Positions 1 to 7,654 of a stretch of DNA of 64,000 nucleotides are shown piece after piece. Below the pieces are notes generated by a model. That model searched no databases and was not told the origin of the DNA. It was given only the letters and a program-made list of their open reading frames with translations. Numbering within the stretch: position 1 is the stretch's first letter; each line of letters starts with the position of its first letter. Source of the stretch: Bacillus sp. FSL H8-0547 (lineage in GTDB: Bacteria > Bacillota > Bacilli > Bacillales > Bacillaceae); NCBI GenBank assembly GCA_038002745.1, contig JBBODD010000001.1:558001-622000 (forward strand). Direction: 5' to 3'. The translations under genes and the position numbers were made by a program.

Positions 1-34
1 TTAATTTTTCAATGGACCATCGGATTTTTTTCAT
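1..34 (-). CDS. 5' end of a riboswitch-controlled gene (partial)
   Basis: Only the first 11 codons (reading MKKIRWSIEKL) lie in the window; the gene continues past the left edge. The ATG at 34 is preceded by GAGGTG nine bases upstream, a usable ribosome binding site. It is the first start downstream of the yybP-ykoY leader at 119-258 on the same strand. Known yybP-ykoY targets are manganese/cation-handling membrane proteins (TerC/YkoY, MntP, P-type ATPases), so such a role is inferred from context only; the visible residues are too few to assign a family. Confidence 0.5.
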   Translation of the reverse strand, partial: MKKIRWSIEKL

Positions 35-68
35 ATACTCTCACACCTCATATAGGAAATTTCGAATA

Positions 69-103
69 AAAAAACCTTTGCCTGCATTCGGCAAAGGTTT
101 TTT
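69..103 (-). terminator. Second leader terminator hairpin
   Basis: Arms 71-82 and 90-101 form a 12-bp perfect stem (AAAACCTTTGCC with GGCAAAGGTTTT) followed on the minus strand by a T-rich tract. It closely resembles the hairpin at 120-150 and lies between that hairpin and the start codon at 34, so transcripts would meet two terminators in a row. Confidence 0.8.
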
Positions 104-118
104 GTTCTTAAAAACAAT

Positions 119-258
119 AAAGACCTTTACCGGTAATAGGTAAAGGTCTTGCTAACAACGCAATGGTTGCCAATAGAGCCGGAAGCAAATTGCTTCGAAG
201 TGACGACACTATTGTAAAAGCTACTCCCCTTTAGGAGGTTCATTTATTCGATTGGTAT
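119..258 (-). ncRNA. yybP-ykoY (Mn2+) riboswitch with terminator
   Basis: Read on the minus strand, the leader contains the family hallmark AAAGGGGAGTAGC (about 233-220), an internal CGTCACTTCG stretch, and the closing GCAAGACCTTTACC segment (about 152-139). The TAAAGG at the start can pair with CCTTTA at the end to make helix P1. The same CCTTTACC also forms the 12-bp terminator stem with GGTAAAGG (120-131 with 139-150), followed by T-rich sequence. This is the known Mn2+-ON logic of the family: metal stabilises P1 and prevents termination. The recognition rests on sequence memory of the motif, not on a covariance search. Confidence 0.85.
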
Positions 259-264
259 ACTGCT

Positions 265-293
265 ATTTTATAAGAAACCGACAATGATGTCAA
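265..293 (-). promoter_or_regulatory. Sigma-A promoter of the riboswitch leader
   Basis: On the minus strand a consensus -35 TTGACA (293-288) and -10 TAAAAT (270-265) are separated by exactly 17 bp. Transcription would start near 258, just upstream of the aptamer. Confidence 0.8.
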
Positions 294-328
294 CAACTAA
301 TCTAAATTTTATAATAATTAGGCGGTTG

Positions 329-847
329 TCAGACGTTAGAAAAGGCAGGCGGGTACACCACTGTTCCTGCTGCTTGTTCAAGAGAACCCTGCTCTAATTC
401 CAAAGCCATAAAAACCTCATCACGCACTTCAAAAGGCGGCTTAATTCCATATTCAATTGCAGGCTTAAAACCAAATTTGGCATAAAACAGAGGATGTCCA
501 AGAACGATGACAGATTTGTACCCCAGCATTTTACTGCGTATCAACCCATCTCTCACAAGGGCTGAACCAATGCCCTTATTCTGCATCTGAGGACTGACTG
601 CCATAGGAGCCAGCGCCAGCGCTGCTATTTTATTATTTTGAGTTTGAATATGAATGCTGCTAAAAAGGATGTGACCAATGATATTGCCTGTGTCACCCAA
701 TGCTACCAGTGATAACTCAGGAATAAACCCGTCAGAGCTCCTTATTTCCGCAATCAGCTTTGCTTCGTTTTCCTGACAGAACGCATCATCATTCATTTGT
801 TTTATTTCTTGAATGTCTTCTTCTCTTTCAGGTCTAATTTTATACAC
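329..847 (-). CDS. GNAT family N-acetyltransferase (YhbS-like)
   Basis: The protein is a single GNAT domain of the YhbS/COG3153 type, predicted to move an acetyl group from acetyl-CoA to an unknown amine in the cytoplasm. The acetyl-CoA loop is visible as QNKGIGSALV, followed by the family signature VLGHPLFYAKFGF. I chose GTG at 847 (172 aa) over the ATG at 883, because AAGGGG lies nine bases before the GTG, inside the longer reading frame, while nothing resembling a ribosome binding site precedes the ATG. It is a single gene between the riboswitch leader and a divergent DUF948 gene. The substrate cannot be read from sequence. Confidence 0.85.
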   Translation of the reverse strand: MYKIRPEREEDIQEIKQMNDDAFCQENEAKLIAEIRSSDGFIPELSLVALGDTGNIIGHILFSSIHIQTQNNKIAALALAPMAVSPQMQNKGIGSALVRDGLIRSKMLGYKSVIVLGHPLFYAKFGFKPAIEYGIKPPFEVRDEVFMALELEQGSLEQAAGTVVYPPAFSNV

Positions 848-972
848 AGATTTCTTCCCCTTTATGTCTTTTACACAAGCCATTTAAGTTGTTCAACTGT
901 TTATGAGTTTACACCAATTATGGCATTTCCAATATAAGAAAAACATAGATTGATACAAAAAGGAGGGAAAAC

Positions 973-1365
973 ATGTTAATCAAATTAAGTGTTGCAGGTG
1001 CTTCGGGTGCGTTCATCTGTCTTGCTGTCCATTTGATCGGAACATTAAAAAAAGGGATGGTTACGCTGGATGAAACCAACAAGACGCTTGCAGAAGTCAG
1101 AAATGCCGTAAACGGGCTTTCAGAAGAAGCCGAGCAGCTGATTCATACAGCCAATCAGCTAACATCAGATGTCAAAGGCAAAATCCGCACTGTCGATCCG
1201 CTCCTTGAATCTGCCCATGACGTCGGTGAAATGCTCCACAATGTCACATCCTCCATCAAGCAGGTCGGAGCTGTCTTTGGAGCTAAACGCCAGCAGCGGA
1301 CAGAGATTTCGGTCAATGAACCTCCCGTGCGGATCAAAGGACCTCTCAATATAAATGTAAAATAG
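973..1365 (+). CDS. DUF948 membrane-anchored protein (YtxG-like)
   Basis: This 130-aa protein has one N-terminal membrane segment (about residues 4-25) followed by a long amphipathic, probably coiled-coil helix and a short basic tail. That is the DUF948 layout seen in B. subtilis YtxG, a general-stress protein of unknown mechanism. AGGAGGG precedes the ATG at good spacing. No clear sigma-B promoter was found in front of it, unlike the stress gene at 7257. It is followed by a separate small membrane protein gene on the same strand. Family call is good; function is unknown. Confidence 0.8.
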   Translation: MLIKLSVAGASGAFICLAVHLIGTLKKGMVTLDETNKTLAEVRNAVNGLSEEAEQLIHTANQLTSDVKGKIRTVDPLLESAHDVGEMLHNVTSSIKQVGAVFGAKRQQRTEISVNEPPVRIKGPLNINVK

Positions 1366-1485
1366 GTGCACCTCCTCACAATGAAACTGTAAATATGACA
1401 AATAATACGTTTCACTTTAGGGAAATTATGGTATGATATCAGAGTCATTACTGCCATATTACCTATTAAAAGGGAGCGATCTGCC

Positions 1486-1752
1486 ATGCAAAAATACCGA
1501 AGAAGAAATACACCGGCCTTTACATTCCTCGCTTACTTTACGTTCTTTGCCGGAGTCGCGCTGTTTTGTATCGGACTGTACAATGCCGATAACCTTCAGC
1601 TGAATGAAAAAGGCTACTACATCGCTGTCATGATGCTTGTTGCCGTTGGAGCAATTCTAACGCAGAAAGTTACACGCGACAATGCCGAAGACGATGAAAT
1701 GATTGCTGAGCAGGAGCGCAAACAAAGTCTTGGAAAATCAATGGATTCATAG
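1486..1752 (+). CDS. YiaA/YiaB-type two-helix membrane protein
   Basis: This 88-aa protein has two membrane helices (about 14-34 and 43-62) joined by a short loop containing YNADNLQLNEKGYY. This is the YiaAB two-helix domain, a small inner-membrane family with no established biochemical role. The C-terminal third is acidic and hydrophilic. AGGGAG lies before the ATG. The gene ends just before a strong hairpin terminator (1758-1789), so it probably closes its transcript. Confidence 0.8.
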   Translation: MQKYRRRNTPAFTFLAYFTFFAGVALFCIGLYNADNLQLNEKGYYIAVMMLVAVGAILTQKVTRDNAEDDEMIAEQERKQSLGKSMDS

Positions 1753-1757
1753 AATGA

Positions 1758-1789
1758 AAACCGGACTAGTGCTATAGCTCGTCCGGTTT
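1758..1789 (+). terminator. Rho-independent terminator
   Basis: Arms AAACCGGAC (1758-1766) and GTCCGGTTT (1781-1789) pair perfectly and are followed by a T-rich stretch. It ends the YiaA-like gene and precedes repeat array A. Confidence 0.8.
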
Positions 1790-1826
1790 ATTTATGTTAA
1801 AGTGCTAAAAATGAATCCCAACTTGC

Positions 1827-2048
1827 TGGCGCCATTCGGCTTAGTGCTGCCACTTTTACCAGAGTTGGATGCTCGTTTGTGGCGTCATTCGGCTTAGTGC
1901 CGTCACTTTTACCAGAGTTGGATGCTCGTTTGTGGTGTCATTCGGCTTAGTGCTGCCACTTTTACCAGAATTGGATGCTCGTTTGTGGCGTCATTCCGCT
2001 TAGTGCCGCCACTTTCACCAGAATTGGATGCCCGTTTGTGGTGTCATT
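1827..2048. repeat. Intergenic tandem array A, 53-bp period
   Basis: Four imperfect direct repeats begin at 1827, 1880, 1933 and 1986 with a fragment at 2039, an exact 53-bp spacing. Each unit holds the core TTAGTGCCGCCACTTTT and, shortly before it, GTGGCG, which can pair with the CGCCAC of the core. The array lies between two convergent genes, with an ordinary terminator on each side. It is closely related in sequence to array E at 41656. The 53-bp period is not a multiple of three and stops occur in all frames, so it is not coding. Confidence 0.9.
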
Positions 2049-2120
2049 TTCCGGATTTTTATTGAACCCCAATTTATTGTTATAACATGTTTTGTCGAAG
2101 CCTCTTTTATAGGTGCAAAT

Positions 2121-2148
2121 AAAAAACGGCAGCAACAAGCTGCCGTTT
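2121..2148 (-). terminator. Terminator of the phospholipase D-like gene
   Basis: Arms AAACGGCAG and CTGCCGTTT pair around AACAAG. On the minus strand the stem is followed by a T run. It lies immediately after the stop codon at 2153. Confidence 0.85.
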
Positions 2149-2152
2149 CCCA

Positions 2153-3619
2153 TCAAAAACTTGAAATCCCGCTCCACTCCTGAAAGCGGTACATGAATGT
2201 CAAAAAGAGCGAATCATCTGCAAATACTTCATAATCCTCTGTGTATGTTCCTGACTGATTTGACCAGAGCTCATCAAAATAGGCTTCCATTTCCTCCATC
2301 ATCCCTGTATTGGAAGGGCCGGTAATTTTCAGATCTGTCTCAAGGTTAAAATCTCCGAGATTGCGTTTCGTAAAATTGGCTGATCCGCCAATGACCGTAT
2401 CCTCTTCCTCACCCTCAAAAAACATCAGCTTCGTGTGATACTGTTCGCCGTTTGTTTTATACCACCGCACCTGGATGTTTCCATCAGATTTTGAAACAAG
2501 TTCATGAGCAGCAGGCCTGTTGGGAACACCGTTCTTCTCCCGTCCAAAGGCATCTTTGTTTGCATCAAGTATCAGTCTGACCTCTGCTCCTCTTTCTGAA
2601 GCTGCTAGCAGCTCATTAATGATGTCGCGGTCAGATAAATAAAATGCCCCAATTTTAATCTTTTCACCTTTTCCGGTCTGCTTCATTTCGTTTACTAAGT
2701 GTTTCTTGATTTTCCCTTCGGTTAAAAGCTGAACATCATAAGCGCCGGATTCCGCCTGTGCAAATACAACAGCGCTCTCATCCATTTCCACATCCGTTCC
2801 TGACAAGGAAGCGACCGCTTTTTCCGTTTCAACAAGTTCCCTCAGGATCTCTCCTTTTACAGCAAACGCAATATTAGAGTGGAGCGAACTGCCGTCGTGG
2901 GGATTGGCGGACGTCACGATTCCTTCTTTTTCAGATACAATGACTTTCCTGTGATTTGCTTTAAAATTTAATAAGTCCAGATAGGACCTGAGTGTGACAT
3001 CAGGAGAATCAGGACTGAACGCATTCGGAATCCAGCCGCTTCCACCGGTTCCAAACCACTGCAGAAACGTCCTGTGGCCCCCGGAGAAAAAGGGATTCGA
3101 ATCCCTGAGAGGCTTTAAATCCGTAAAGACAACTTCAATGCCGTTTTCTTTCAGCTCTTCTGCAATCTGTGACGGGTATGATCCATAAAAGGTATTAATG
3201 CGGTCGGTAATCACCGTTATCTGGATTTCTTTATCCTTCTGTTTCTTTTCAATTAAAGCGTCTTTAAGGCTGCGGGACAGGGCTGGATAGCTTGCAGACC
3301 GGTCGTATTCGTCGTTAAACAAGAACATATCCATCATGATAAACTGGTCAGCCTCTTCAATGGTATCTTCAATCCTGTCAAAAATGACCTGATTATGAGT
3401 CACTTCTTCCCCGTTTTCAAACGTCAGATCGTAGAGAAATTCCACCTGCCCGGCATGAATATCACCTTCGTGGGAGATGCCTGCCGGAAGAGGTTTTGTA
3501 TAATGATAGACTGCTGTGCCAGAAGCCAAAAGGACGAAAAGCAAAAGTGCGCCAAGAAAAACCTTCCTCTTCCGTTTCTTTTTTACGCTTGTTTTTTCTT
3601 GTATGACTGTATTGGCCAT
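2153..3619 (-). CDS. Membrane-anchored phospholipase D family protein
   Basis: The 488-aa protein has a basic N-terminus, one membrane segment (about residues 19-38) and an extracellular part with two PLD repeats. The catalytic motifs are HRK at residue 223, followed by SANPHDGSS, and HTK at residue 395, followed by GGSANFTKR. In both motifs the usual aspartate after HxK is replaced by glutamate, a variation worth noting. The fold is shared by cardiolipin synthases and phospholipases D, but lack of multiple membrane helices argues against a standard Cls enzyme. I chose ATG 3619, nine bases after AAGGAG, over the TTG at 3625, which is only three bases away. Substrate is unknown. Confidence 0.85.
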   Translation of the reverse strand: MANTVIQEKTSVKKKRKRKVFLGALLLFVLLASGTAVYHYTKPLPAGISHEGDIHAGQVEFLYDLTFENGEEVTHNQVIFDRIEDTIEEADQFIMMDMFLFNDEYDRSASYPALSRSLKDALIEKKQKDKEIQITVITDRINTFYGSYPSQIAEELKENGIEVVFTDLKPLRDSNPFFSGGHRTFLQWFGTGGSGWIPNAFSPDSPDVTLRSYLDLLNFKANHRKVIVSEKEGIVTSANPHDGSSLHSNIAFAVKGEILRELVETEKAVASLSGTDVEMDESAVVFAQAESGAYDVQLLTEGKIKKHLVNEMKQTGKGEKIKIGAFYLSDRDIINELLAASERGAEVRLILDANKDAFGREKNGVPNRPAAHELVSKSDGNIQVRWYKTNGEQYHTKLMFFEGEEEDTVIGGSANFTKRNLGDFNLETDLKITGPSNTGMMEEMEAYFDELWSNQSGTYTEDYEVFADDSLFLTFMYRFQEWSGISSF

Positions 3620-3724
3620 AATCAAACGCTCCTTAAATAATTGCAGAATAGTATATAAACAGACCCATTATATCTAACGTTTTATTAGGTGAAAAGTTTC
3701 ATTTTTTCAAAAAATACACATTTA

Positions 3725-3756
3725 AAAACCAGTCTGATCAAATGACAGACTGGTTT
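3725..3756 (-). terminator. Terminator of the sortase gene
   Basis: A perfect stem AAAACCAGTCTG / CAGACTGGTTTT with a short loop lies just after the sortase stop codon; T residues follow on the minus strand. Confidence 0.85.
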
Positions 3757-3764
3757 TCTGAAGT

Positions 3765-4742
3765 TTAATTGACCGCGGCTATTTCAGAAGGCTCTGATTC
3801 CTGTTCAAATGCATCGACAGTTGTCACGTAATAAGTATGGTCTGCCGCATTTTCATCCATAAAACTCTTTCTTTCAAGAGCTGATATGCTCGCAATTTGC
3901 TCGAAGTTCTCGCCATTTTTGTCTCCTCTGTATACTCTGTAGCCTGCAACCGTATCTTCGCGGACAGCATGCCACGTTACAAATGTTCCATTCACTTCTA
4001 CAGTATCAGGGGCAGGGGGAGGAACATTCTTTGCCGGTTTCTTTTCCTTTTTTAACTCTGCAAACACGACAAGTCTTTCCTCATGCGTTCCTGCAGAGCG
4101 GTCAAACGTTCCTGAACAAGTAATCAAATTTAAATTCTGTCCTTCTGACGTCTGGAAGATTTCATCGATCGGAGCTGATGAACGTTCATAGCTTTCCTGC
4201 TTTTTTACGATAAACGTAAGAGCTGTTCCGTTTTGATCCTTTACGATGATTTCGTCGCCCTCTTTTACTTTTTTCAGATCAAAGAAGATGGCAGGACCCG
4301 TTTTGCTGTCAACATGTCCTGCAAGAACTGCGCTTCCCTTGCTTCCAGGCTTCACTCCAGGTTCAAACCAGCCGACATTATTAATGTCCTCTGGCACCCC
4401 CATCTGACCGTTGTCAAGAATCCCCACCTGTTCAATTGGGGCATTCACATTTATCGATGGGATTTCAACGGTTGCAGGGATGATGCCTTTCATCTGGGCA
4501 GTCTCTCTTTTTTGGGCTTCAATCAGCTTTTTCACTTCTGCTTTTAATAAGGTAAATTCATTCAGCGGACGTTCAGACCCATCTGCCCCGGCGGCAGCAT
4601 TTTCCGTCTGCACAGTCGTTTGCTCTGCTTTTTTGGGGGAGGTATCGGTAGAGGATAATTGAGTTGGGAAAAGCCCGTAACTGTAGCCCGCGAGGATAAA
4701 ACAGATAACGCTGCTTATGCCGAGTAAGATGATTTTTTTCAT
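3765..4742 (-). CDS. Sortase (class F-like) with C-terminal FnIII-like domain
   Basis: Sortases cleave a C-terminal sorting motif and join the protein to the cell wall. This 325-aa protein has an N-terminal membrane anchor (about 5-24), a linker, and a sortase domain at about 88-235. The catalytic residues are visible: His143 in AGHVDS, Cys209 in LITCSG, Arg223 in HEERLVV. A proline-rich linker then leads into a fibronectin type III-like domain (about 245-325, with VAGYRVYRG), unusual for a sortase. ATG 4742 has GGGGTG upstream; the upstream GTG at 4754 overlaps that site. The gene directly follows one encoding an MPKTG surface protein, its likely substrate. Class assignment is by resemblance. 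Confidence 0.85.
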   Translation of the reverse strand: MKKIILLGISSVICFILAGYSYGLFPTQLSSTDTSPKKAEQTTVQTENAAAGADGSERPLNEFTLLKAEVKKLIEAQKRETAQMKGIIPATVEIPSINVNAPIEQVGILDNGQMGVPEDINNVGWFEPGVKPGSKGSAVLAGHVDSKTGPAIFFDLKKVKEGDEIIVKDQNGTALTFIVKKQESYERSSAPIDEIFQTSEGQNLNLITCSGTFDRSAGTHEERLVVFAELKKEKKPAKNVPPPAPDTVEVNGTFVTWHAVREDTVAGYRVYRGDKNGENFEQIASISALERKSFMDENAADHTYYVTTVDAFEQESEPSEIAAVN

Positions 4743-4804
4743 TTTCCAATGCACCCCGTTTATAAATCACATAGTTTTGTTCTAATAAGGAAAAAAGAGG
4801 GAAA

Positions 4805-4829
4805 GGATCAGTGCGCTTGCAGCTGATCC
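4805..4829 (-). terminator. Terminator between surface protein and sortase genes
   Basis: Arms GGATCAG (4805-4811) and CTGATCC (4823-4829); on the minus strand it is followed by a T/C-rich run ending in six T. It would partly or wholly separate the surface protein transcript from the sortase. Confidence 0.7.
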
Positions 4830-4880
4830 AATCTCATGTGTTCTAAAACAGAGCATCCCTCTCATCTCTCTTTTCAGCAA

Positions 4881-6227
4881 TTACTTCTGTTGAGCCGTTT
4901 TTCTTCTGAAAAGAACAAGAGCTGCTGCAGCTAAGAGCGAGCCTAGGCCTGCAAATACGGCTGCTGATGCCGGAAGTGCTTCACTTGTTCCGCCGAGTCC
5001 TGTTTTTGGCATGTCTTCAGGCATTGCTGAAGCTTCAAATTTATCAGGCATTTGCGTCACAATGGCATTTCCAAGGTTCTGGCCTACACCGAACATGAAC
5101 TTGTAGCCTTCGCGGAATGACTGGTAAGCTGCATCGTAGTCGCCGGCAACATATTGGTCAAACGTTTGTGTTACAAGTGCTTCGTGCTGCTTAATTGCTG
5201 CCTGTGCGTCTTTGGCAGGAAGGTTTTCACCCGTTGCAGCACCAAGGAATGTGCCGAAGTCCATTGCAAATTGATCAAGCTTTGCTTTAGATTCTGTGAT
5301 TTTCGCATCATCGCCTTCAAGCGTAGCTGCTACAATTTCAGCTTGTGCATTGATGTGGTTGCCCTGCCATACTTTTTCAAACTGTGCCGCACCCTCTTCT
5401 CCATATACAGAGCCGATTGCCGCTTTAAAGTCTGCTGTGTTGGCATCTTCTGACCAGCTGACAAAGTCATAATCTTCTGTTTGGTCAAATCCTTTTTGCA
5501 TGCCGGTAGCCGCTAAAGAGAAATGCTCAGCAGCAAGGCTGTTCAAGGTTGAGCGAAGGTCAGCTGCAGGTGTATCGGATTTTGTATTTTCGAATTTTTC
5601 AGGCATTTGAGTTGTGATGGCTCCCGCTAATGCGTCACTGATCACATACATATGTTTATATCCTTCTCGGAATGTTTCATTTGCTTCCTTGTAGTCGCCT
5701 TCTACGTAGTTATCAAAAACTTCAAGCACCTGGGCTTCGTGAACTTTCACTGCCTCTTCAGCTGCTTCTTTAGGAAGCTTTCCTTCTGTTGCAGTTCCAA
5801 GGAAGGTTGAAAATTCTTCAACAAATGCCGCGACTTCTTTTTCTGCTTCTGCACGGGCATTTTCGTCATTTCCTTTTGCCGCATTTACAAGATCGGCCGT
5901 GTAATTATTATGTTCCCGGAAGATTCGCTCGAATTCAGCTGCGCCTTCTTCCCCGTATACTGAAGCAATGGCAGGAGTCATGTCAGCTGCATTTTGATCT
6001 AAAGCTTTGTTTGCTGCCTCTGCATCTTTTGCTCCATCATAGGACTTTGTCATGGCTGTTACCGCTAAAACAAAATGCTCTGACAATAGGTAGTCAAGGT
6101 CTGCTCTGAGCTGCGCTGCAGGTGTGTTGACTGTCGGCTTCATTTCCTCTGCCTGGACGGCCGTTCCGAAAGTTGGTACAAGTAAGGATAATCCAAGTGC
6201 AGGTGCTAACAATTTTTTGATTTTCAT
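4881..6227 (-). CDS. Sortase-anchored surface protein with duplicated helical domain
   Basis: The 448-aa precursor starts with a clear signal peptide (about 1-26, cleavage after VQA). It then has two homologous all-helical domains (about 37-215 and 222-400), each containing SVYGEEGAA and a segment ending FREGYK followed by AI(T/V)TQMP. The C-terminus is a complete sorting signal: MPKTG at 406-410, a hydrophobic stretch, and a basic tail. Several histidines recur at equivalent positions (SEHF, the HNNY/NHIN region, and the VHEA/QHEA region), which could suggest metal or cofactor binding, but this is inference. Relatives are sometimes labelled copper amine oxidase; nothing here shows that activity. 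The sortase gene follows on the same strand. Confidence 0.85.
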   Translation of the reverse strand: MKIKKLLAPALGLSLLVPTFGTAVQAEEMKPTVNTPAAQLRADLDYLLSEHFVLAVTAMTKSYDGAKDAEAANKALDQNAADMTPAIASVYGEEGAAEFERIFREHNNYTADLVNAAKGNDENARAEAEKEVAAFVEEFSTFLGTATEGKLPKEAAEEAVKVHEAQVLEVFDNYVEGDYKEANETFREGYKHMYVISDALAGAITTQMPEKFENTKSDTPAADLRSTLNSLAAEHFSLAATGMQKGFDQTEDYDFVSWSEDANTADFKAAIGSVYGEEGAAQFEKVWQGNHINAQAEIVAATLEGDDAKITESKAKLDQFAMDFGTFLGAATGENLPAKDAQAAIKQHEALVTQTFDQYVAGDYDAAYQSFREGYKFMFGVGQNLGNAIVTQMPDKFEASAMPEDMPKTGLGGTSEALPASAAVFAGLGSLLAAAALVLFRRKTAQQK

Positions 6228-6338
6228 GATTACACGCTCCCTGTCGTTTTTTTAAGTTCGTTTTGAACTTCTTGTACAGGAAACGACAGGATTTTTTAAA
6301 TGGATCACTTTTTTATTCATTTTTTATCTGGGTATAAA

Positions 6339-6365
6339 AAAACAGACGGATTTTCCGCCTGTTTT
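6339..6365 (-). terminator. Terminator after yeeI
   Basis: Stem AAAACAGACGG / CCGCCTGTTTT with one mismatch; T-rich on the minus strand, directly after the yeeI stop codon. Confidence 0.8.
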
Positions 6366-6371
6366 CATCTA

Positions 6372-7088
6372 TTATCCCAGGTCCACGTTGTGGTATACCT
6401 GCTGAACATCCTCTAAATCTTCCAGCGCATCAATCATTTTTTCAAATTGTGCCTGTGCATCTTCAGGGAGCTCAACATCATTTTGCGCAAGCATCGTAAG
6501 CTCTGCCACGGTAAATTCAGTAATGCCCGCCTGTTTGAATGCTTCCTGAACAGCATGAAATTGGTCTGGTTCAGCATAGACAATCACAGAATCTTCCTCT
6601 TCAAGGATATCCCGCACATCAAGATCTGCTTCCATTAAAAGCTCCAGCACATCCTCTTCATTCTTTCCTTCAACGCCTATAACGGCAGTTGCATCAAACA
6701 TGTACGCAACCGAACCGTTAACTCCCATGTTGCCGCCATTTTTTCCAAACGCAGCCCGGACATCGGATGCTGTGCGGTTGACGTTGTTTGTCAATGCATC
6801 CACGATGACCATTGAACCATTCGGCCCGAAGCCTTCATAACGAAGCTCATCATAGCTTTCTTCAGAGCCTCCTTTTGCTTTTTCGATTGCGCGGTCAACG
6901 ATGTTTTTAGGGACGCTGTATGTTTTTGCACGTTCAAGCACCATGCGGAGTGCCTGGTTTGATTCAGGATTCGGCTCGCCCTGCTTGGCTGCTACATAAA
7001 TCTCCCGGCCGAATTTTGCGTAAATCCGGCTTGTATTTGCATCTTTAGACGCCTTTTTCTCTTTAATATTGTTCCATTTACGGCCCAT
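6372..7088 (-). CDS. yeeI: YebC/PmpR family protein YeeI
   Basis: This 238-aa protein is nearly identical in its opening ([16 protein letters not shown]) and closing ([12 protein letters not shown]) segments to B. subtilis YeeI. It belongs to the YebC/TACO1 family, first described as transcription regulators. Some members are now known to help ribosomes through proline-rich stretches, so either role is possible. The typical three-domain YebC length is kept, including [24 protein letters not shown] precedes the ATG. It stands alone, with its own terminator. Confidence 0.95.
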   Translation of the reverse strand: MGRKWNNIKEKKASKDANTSRIYAKFGREIYVAAKQGEPNPESNQALRMVLERAKTYSVPKNIVDRAIEKAKGGSEESYDELRYEGFGPNGSMVIVDALTNNVNRTASDVRAAFGKNGGNMGVNGSVAYMFDATAVIGVEGKNEEDVLELLMEADLDVRDILEEEDSVIVYAEPDQFHAVQEAFKQAGITEFTVAELTMLAQNDVELPEDAQAQFEKMIDALEDLEDVQQVYHNVDLG

Positions 7089-7206
7089 AATTTTTTCACT
7101 CTCTTTCCATTCTTATAAAAATGCCTGTTTAAACAAGCACGTGTATGATTGACATTCAATCTATTATAGCAAATTCCTCCCGTTTTTTTCGAGTACTTGT
7201 TTCCTT

Positions 7207-7232
7207 GTTTCAATCTTTCATAGAGCGGGTAC
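7207..7232 (+). promoter_or_regulatory. Sigma-B-type promoter
   Basis: GTTTCA (7207-7212), a 14-bp spacer, and GGGTAC (7227-7232) match the sigma-B consensus GTTTAA-N12-15-GGGTAT at most key positions. The gene downstream at 7257 encodes a YflT-type general stress protein, which fits. Confidence 0.75.
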
Positions 7233-7256
7233 CTTTTTACCATGGAGGCGATAAAG

Positions 7257-7598
7257 ATGAAACCGAAATTCAAAGTTTTTCACGATGATGAACAGCTGAA
7301 GGAATCGATTGACAGATTGCGCCATGACGGCATCAGGGACGAGGATATCTACATACTCTCACACGACAATGATCACGTCAGACGCGACCGCAAAGAAACA
7401 GACGCTAATAAAATCGGCGTAGGTGTAACCGGAGTCGGAACAGCGATAAAAAATGTGTTCAGAAGCAAAGATGACAAACTCGTCGTGAAAATGGAAGAAA
7501 TCGGGTTTGATACTGAAATGGCCGAAAAGCTCGAAGAAGAACTTGATAAAGGCAAAACGCTTCTTGTGGTAAGAAATCAGGATGAAGTGACATTCTGA
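7257..7598 (+). CDS. YflT-domain general stress protein
   Basis: The 113-aa cytoplasmic protein has the general stress protein 17M-like (YflT) domain: an N-terminal beta-alpha unit (FKVFHDDEQL) that includes IYILSHDNDHV, a glycine-rich turn, and a C-terminal strand (KTLLVVRNQ). The biochemical role is unknown. ATG 7257 is chosen over 7242, because GGAGG overlaps the earlier ATG and is properly spaced for 7257. A sigma-B-type promoter lies 25-50 bases upstream, so induction by general stress is likely. It ends in a bidirectional terminator shared with the convergent MMPL gene. Confidence 0.85.
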   Translation: MKPKFKVFHDDEQLKESIDRLRHDGIRDEDIYILSHDNDHVRRDRKETDANKIGVGVTGVGTAIKNVFRSKDDKLVVKMEEIGFDTEMAEKLEEELDKGKTLLVVRNQDEVTF

Positions 7599-7610
7599 TA
7601 TTCAAATACA

Positions 7611-7644
7611 AAAAAAGCTCCAGCATAACTGCCGGAGCTTTTTT
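7611..7644. terminator. Bidirectional terminator
   Basis: AAAAAAGCTCC and GGAGCTTTTTT pair perfectly and give T runs on both strands; it lies between the convergent stress gene and MMPL gene. Confidence 0.9.
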
Positions 7645-7654
7645 GCGTCTGTTG

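Noticed and set aside
901-960. Sigma-B promoter for the DUF948 gene
   Set aside because: GTTTAC is present but no GGGTAT-like -10 lies at the right distance.
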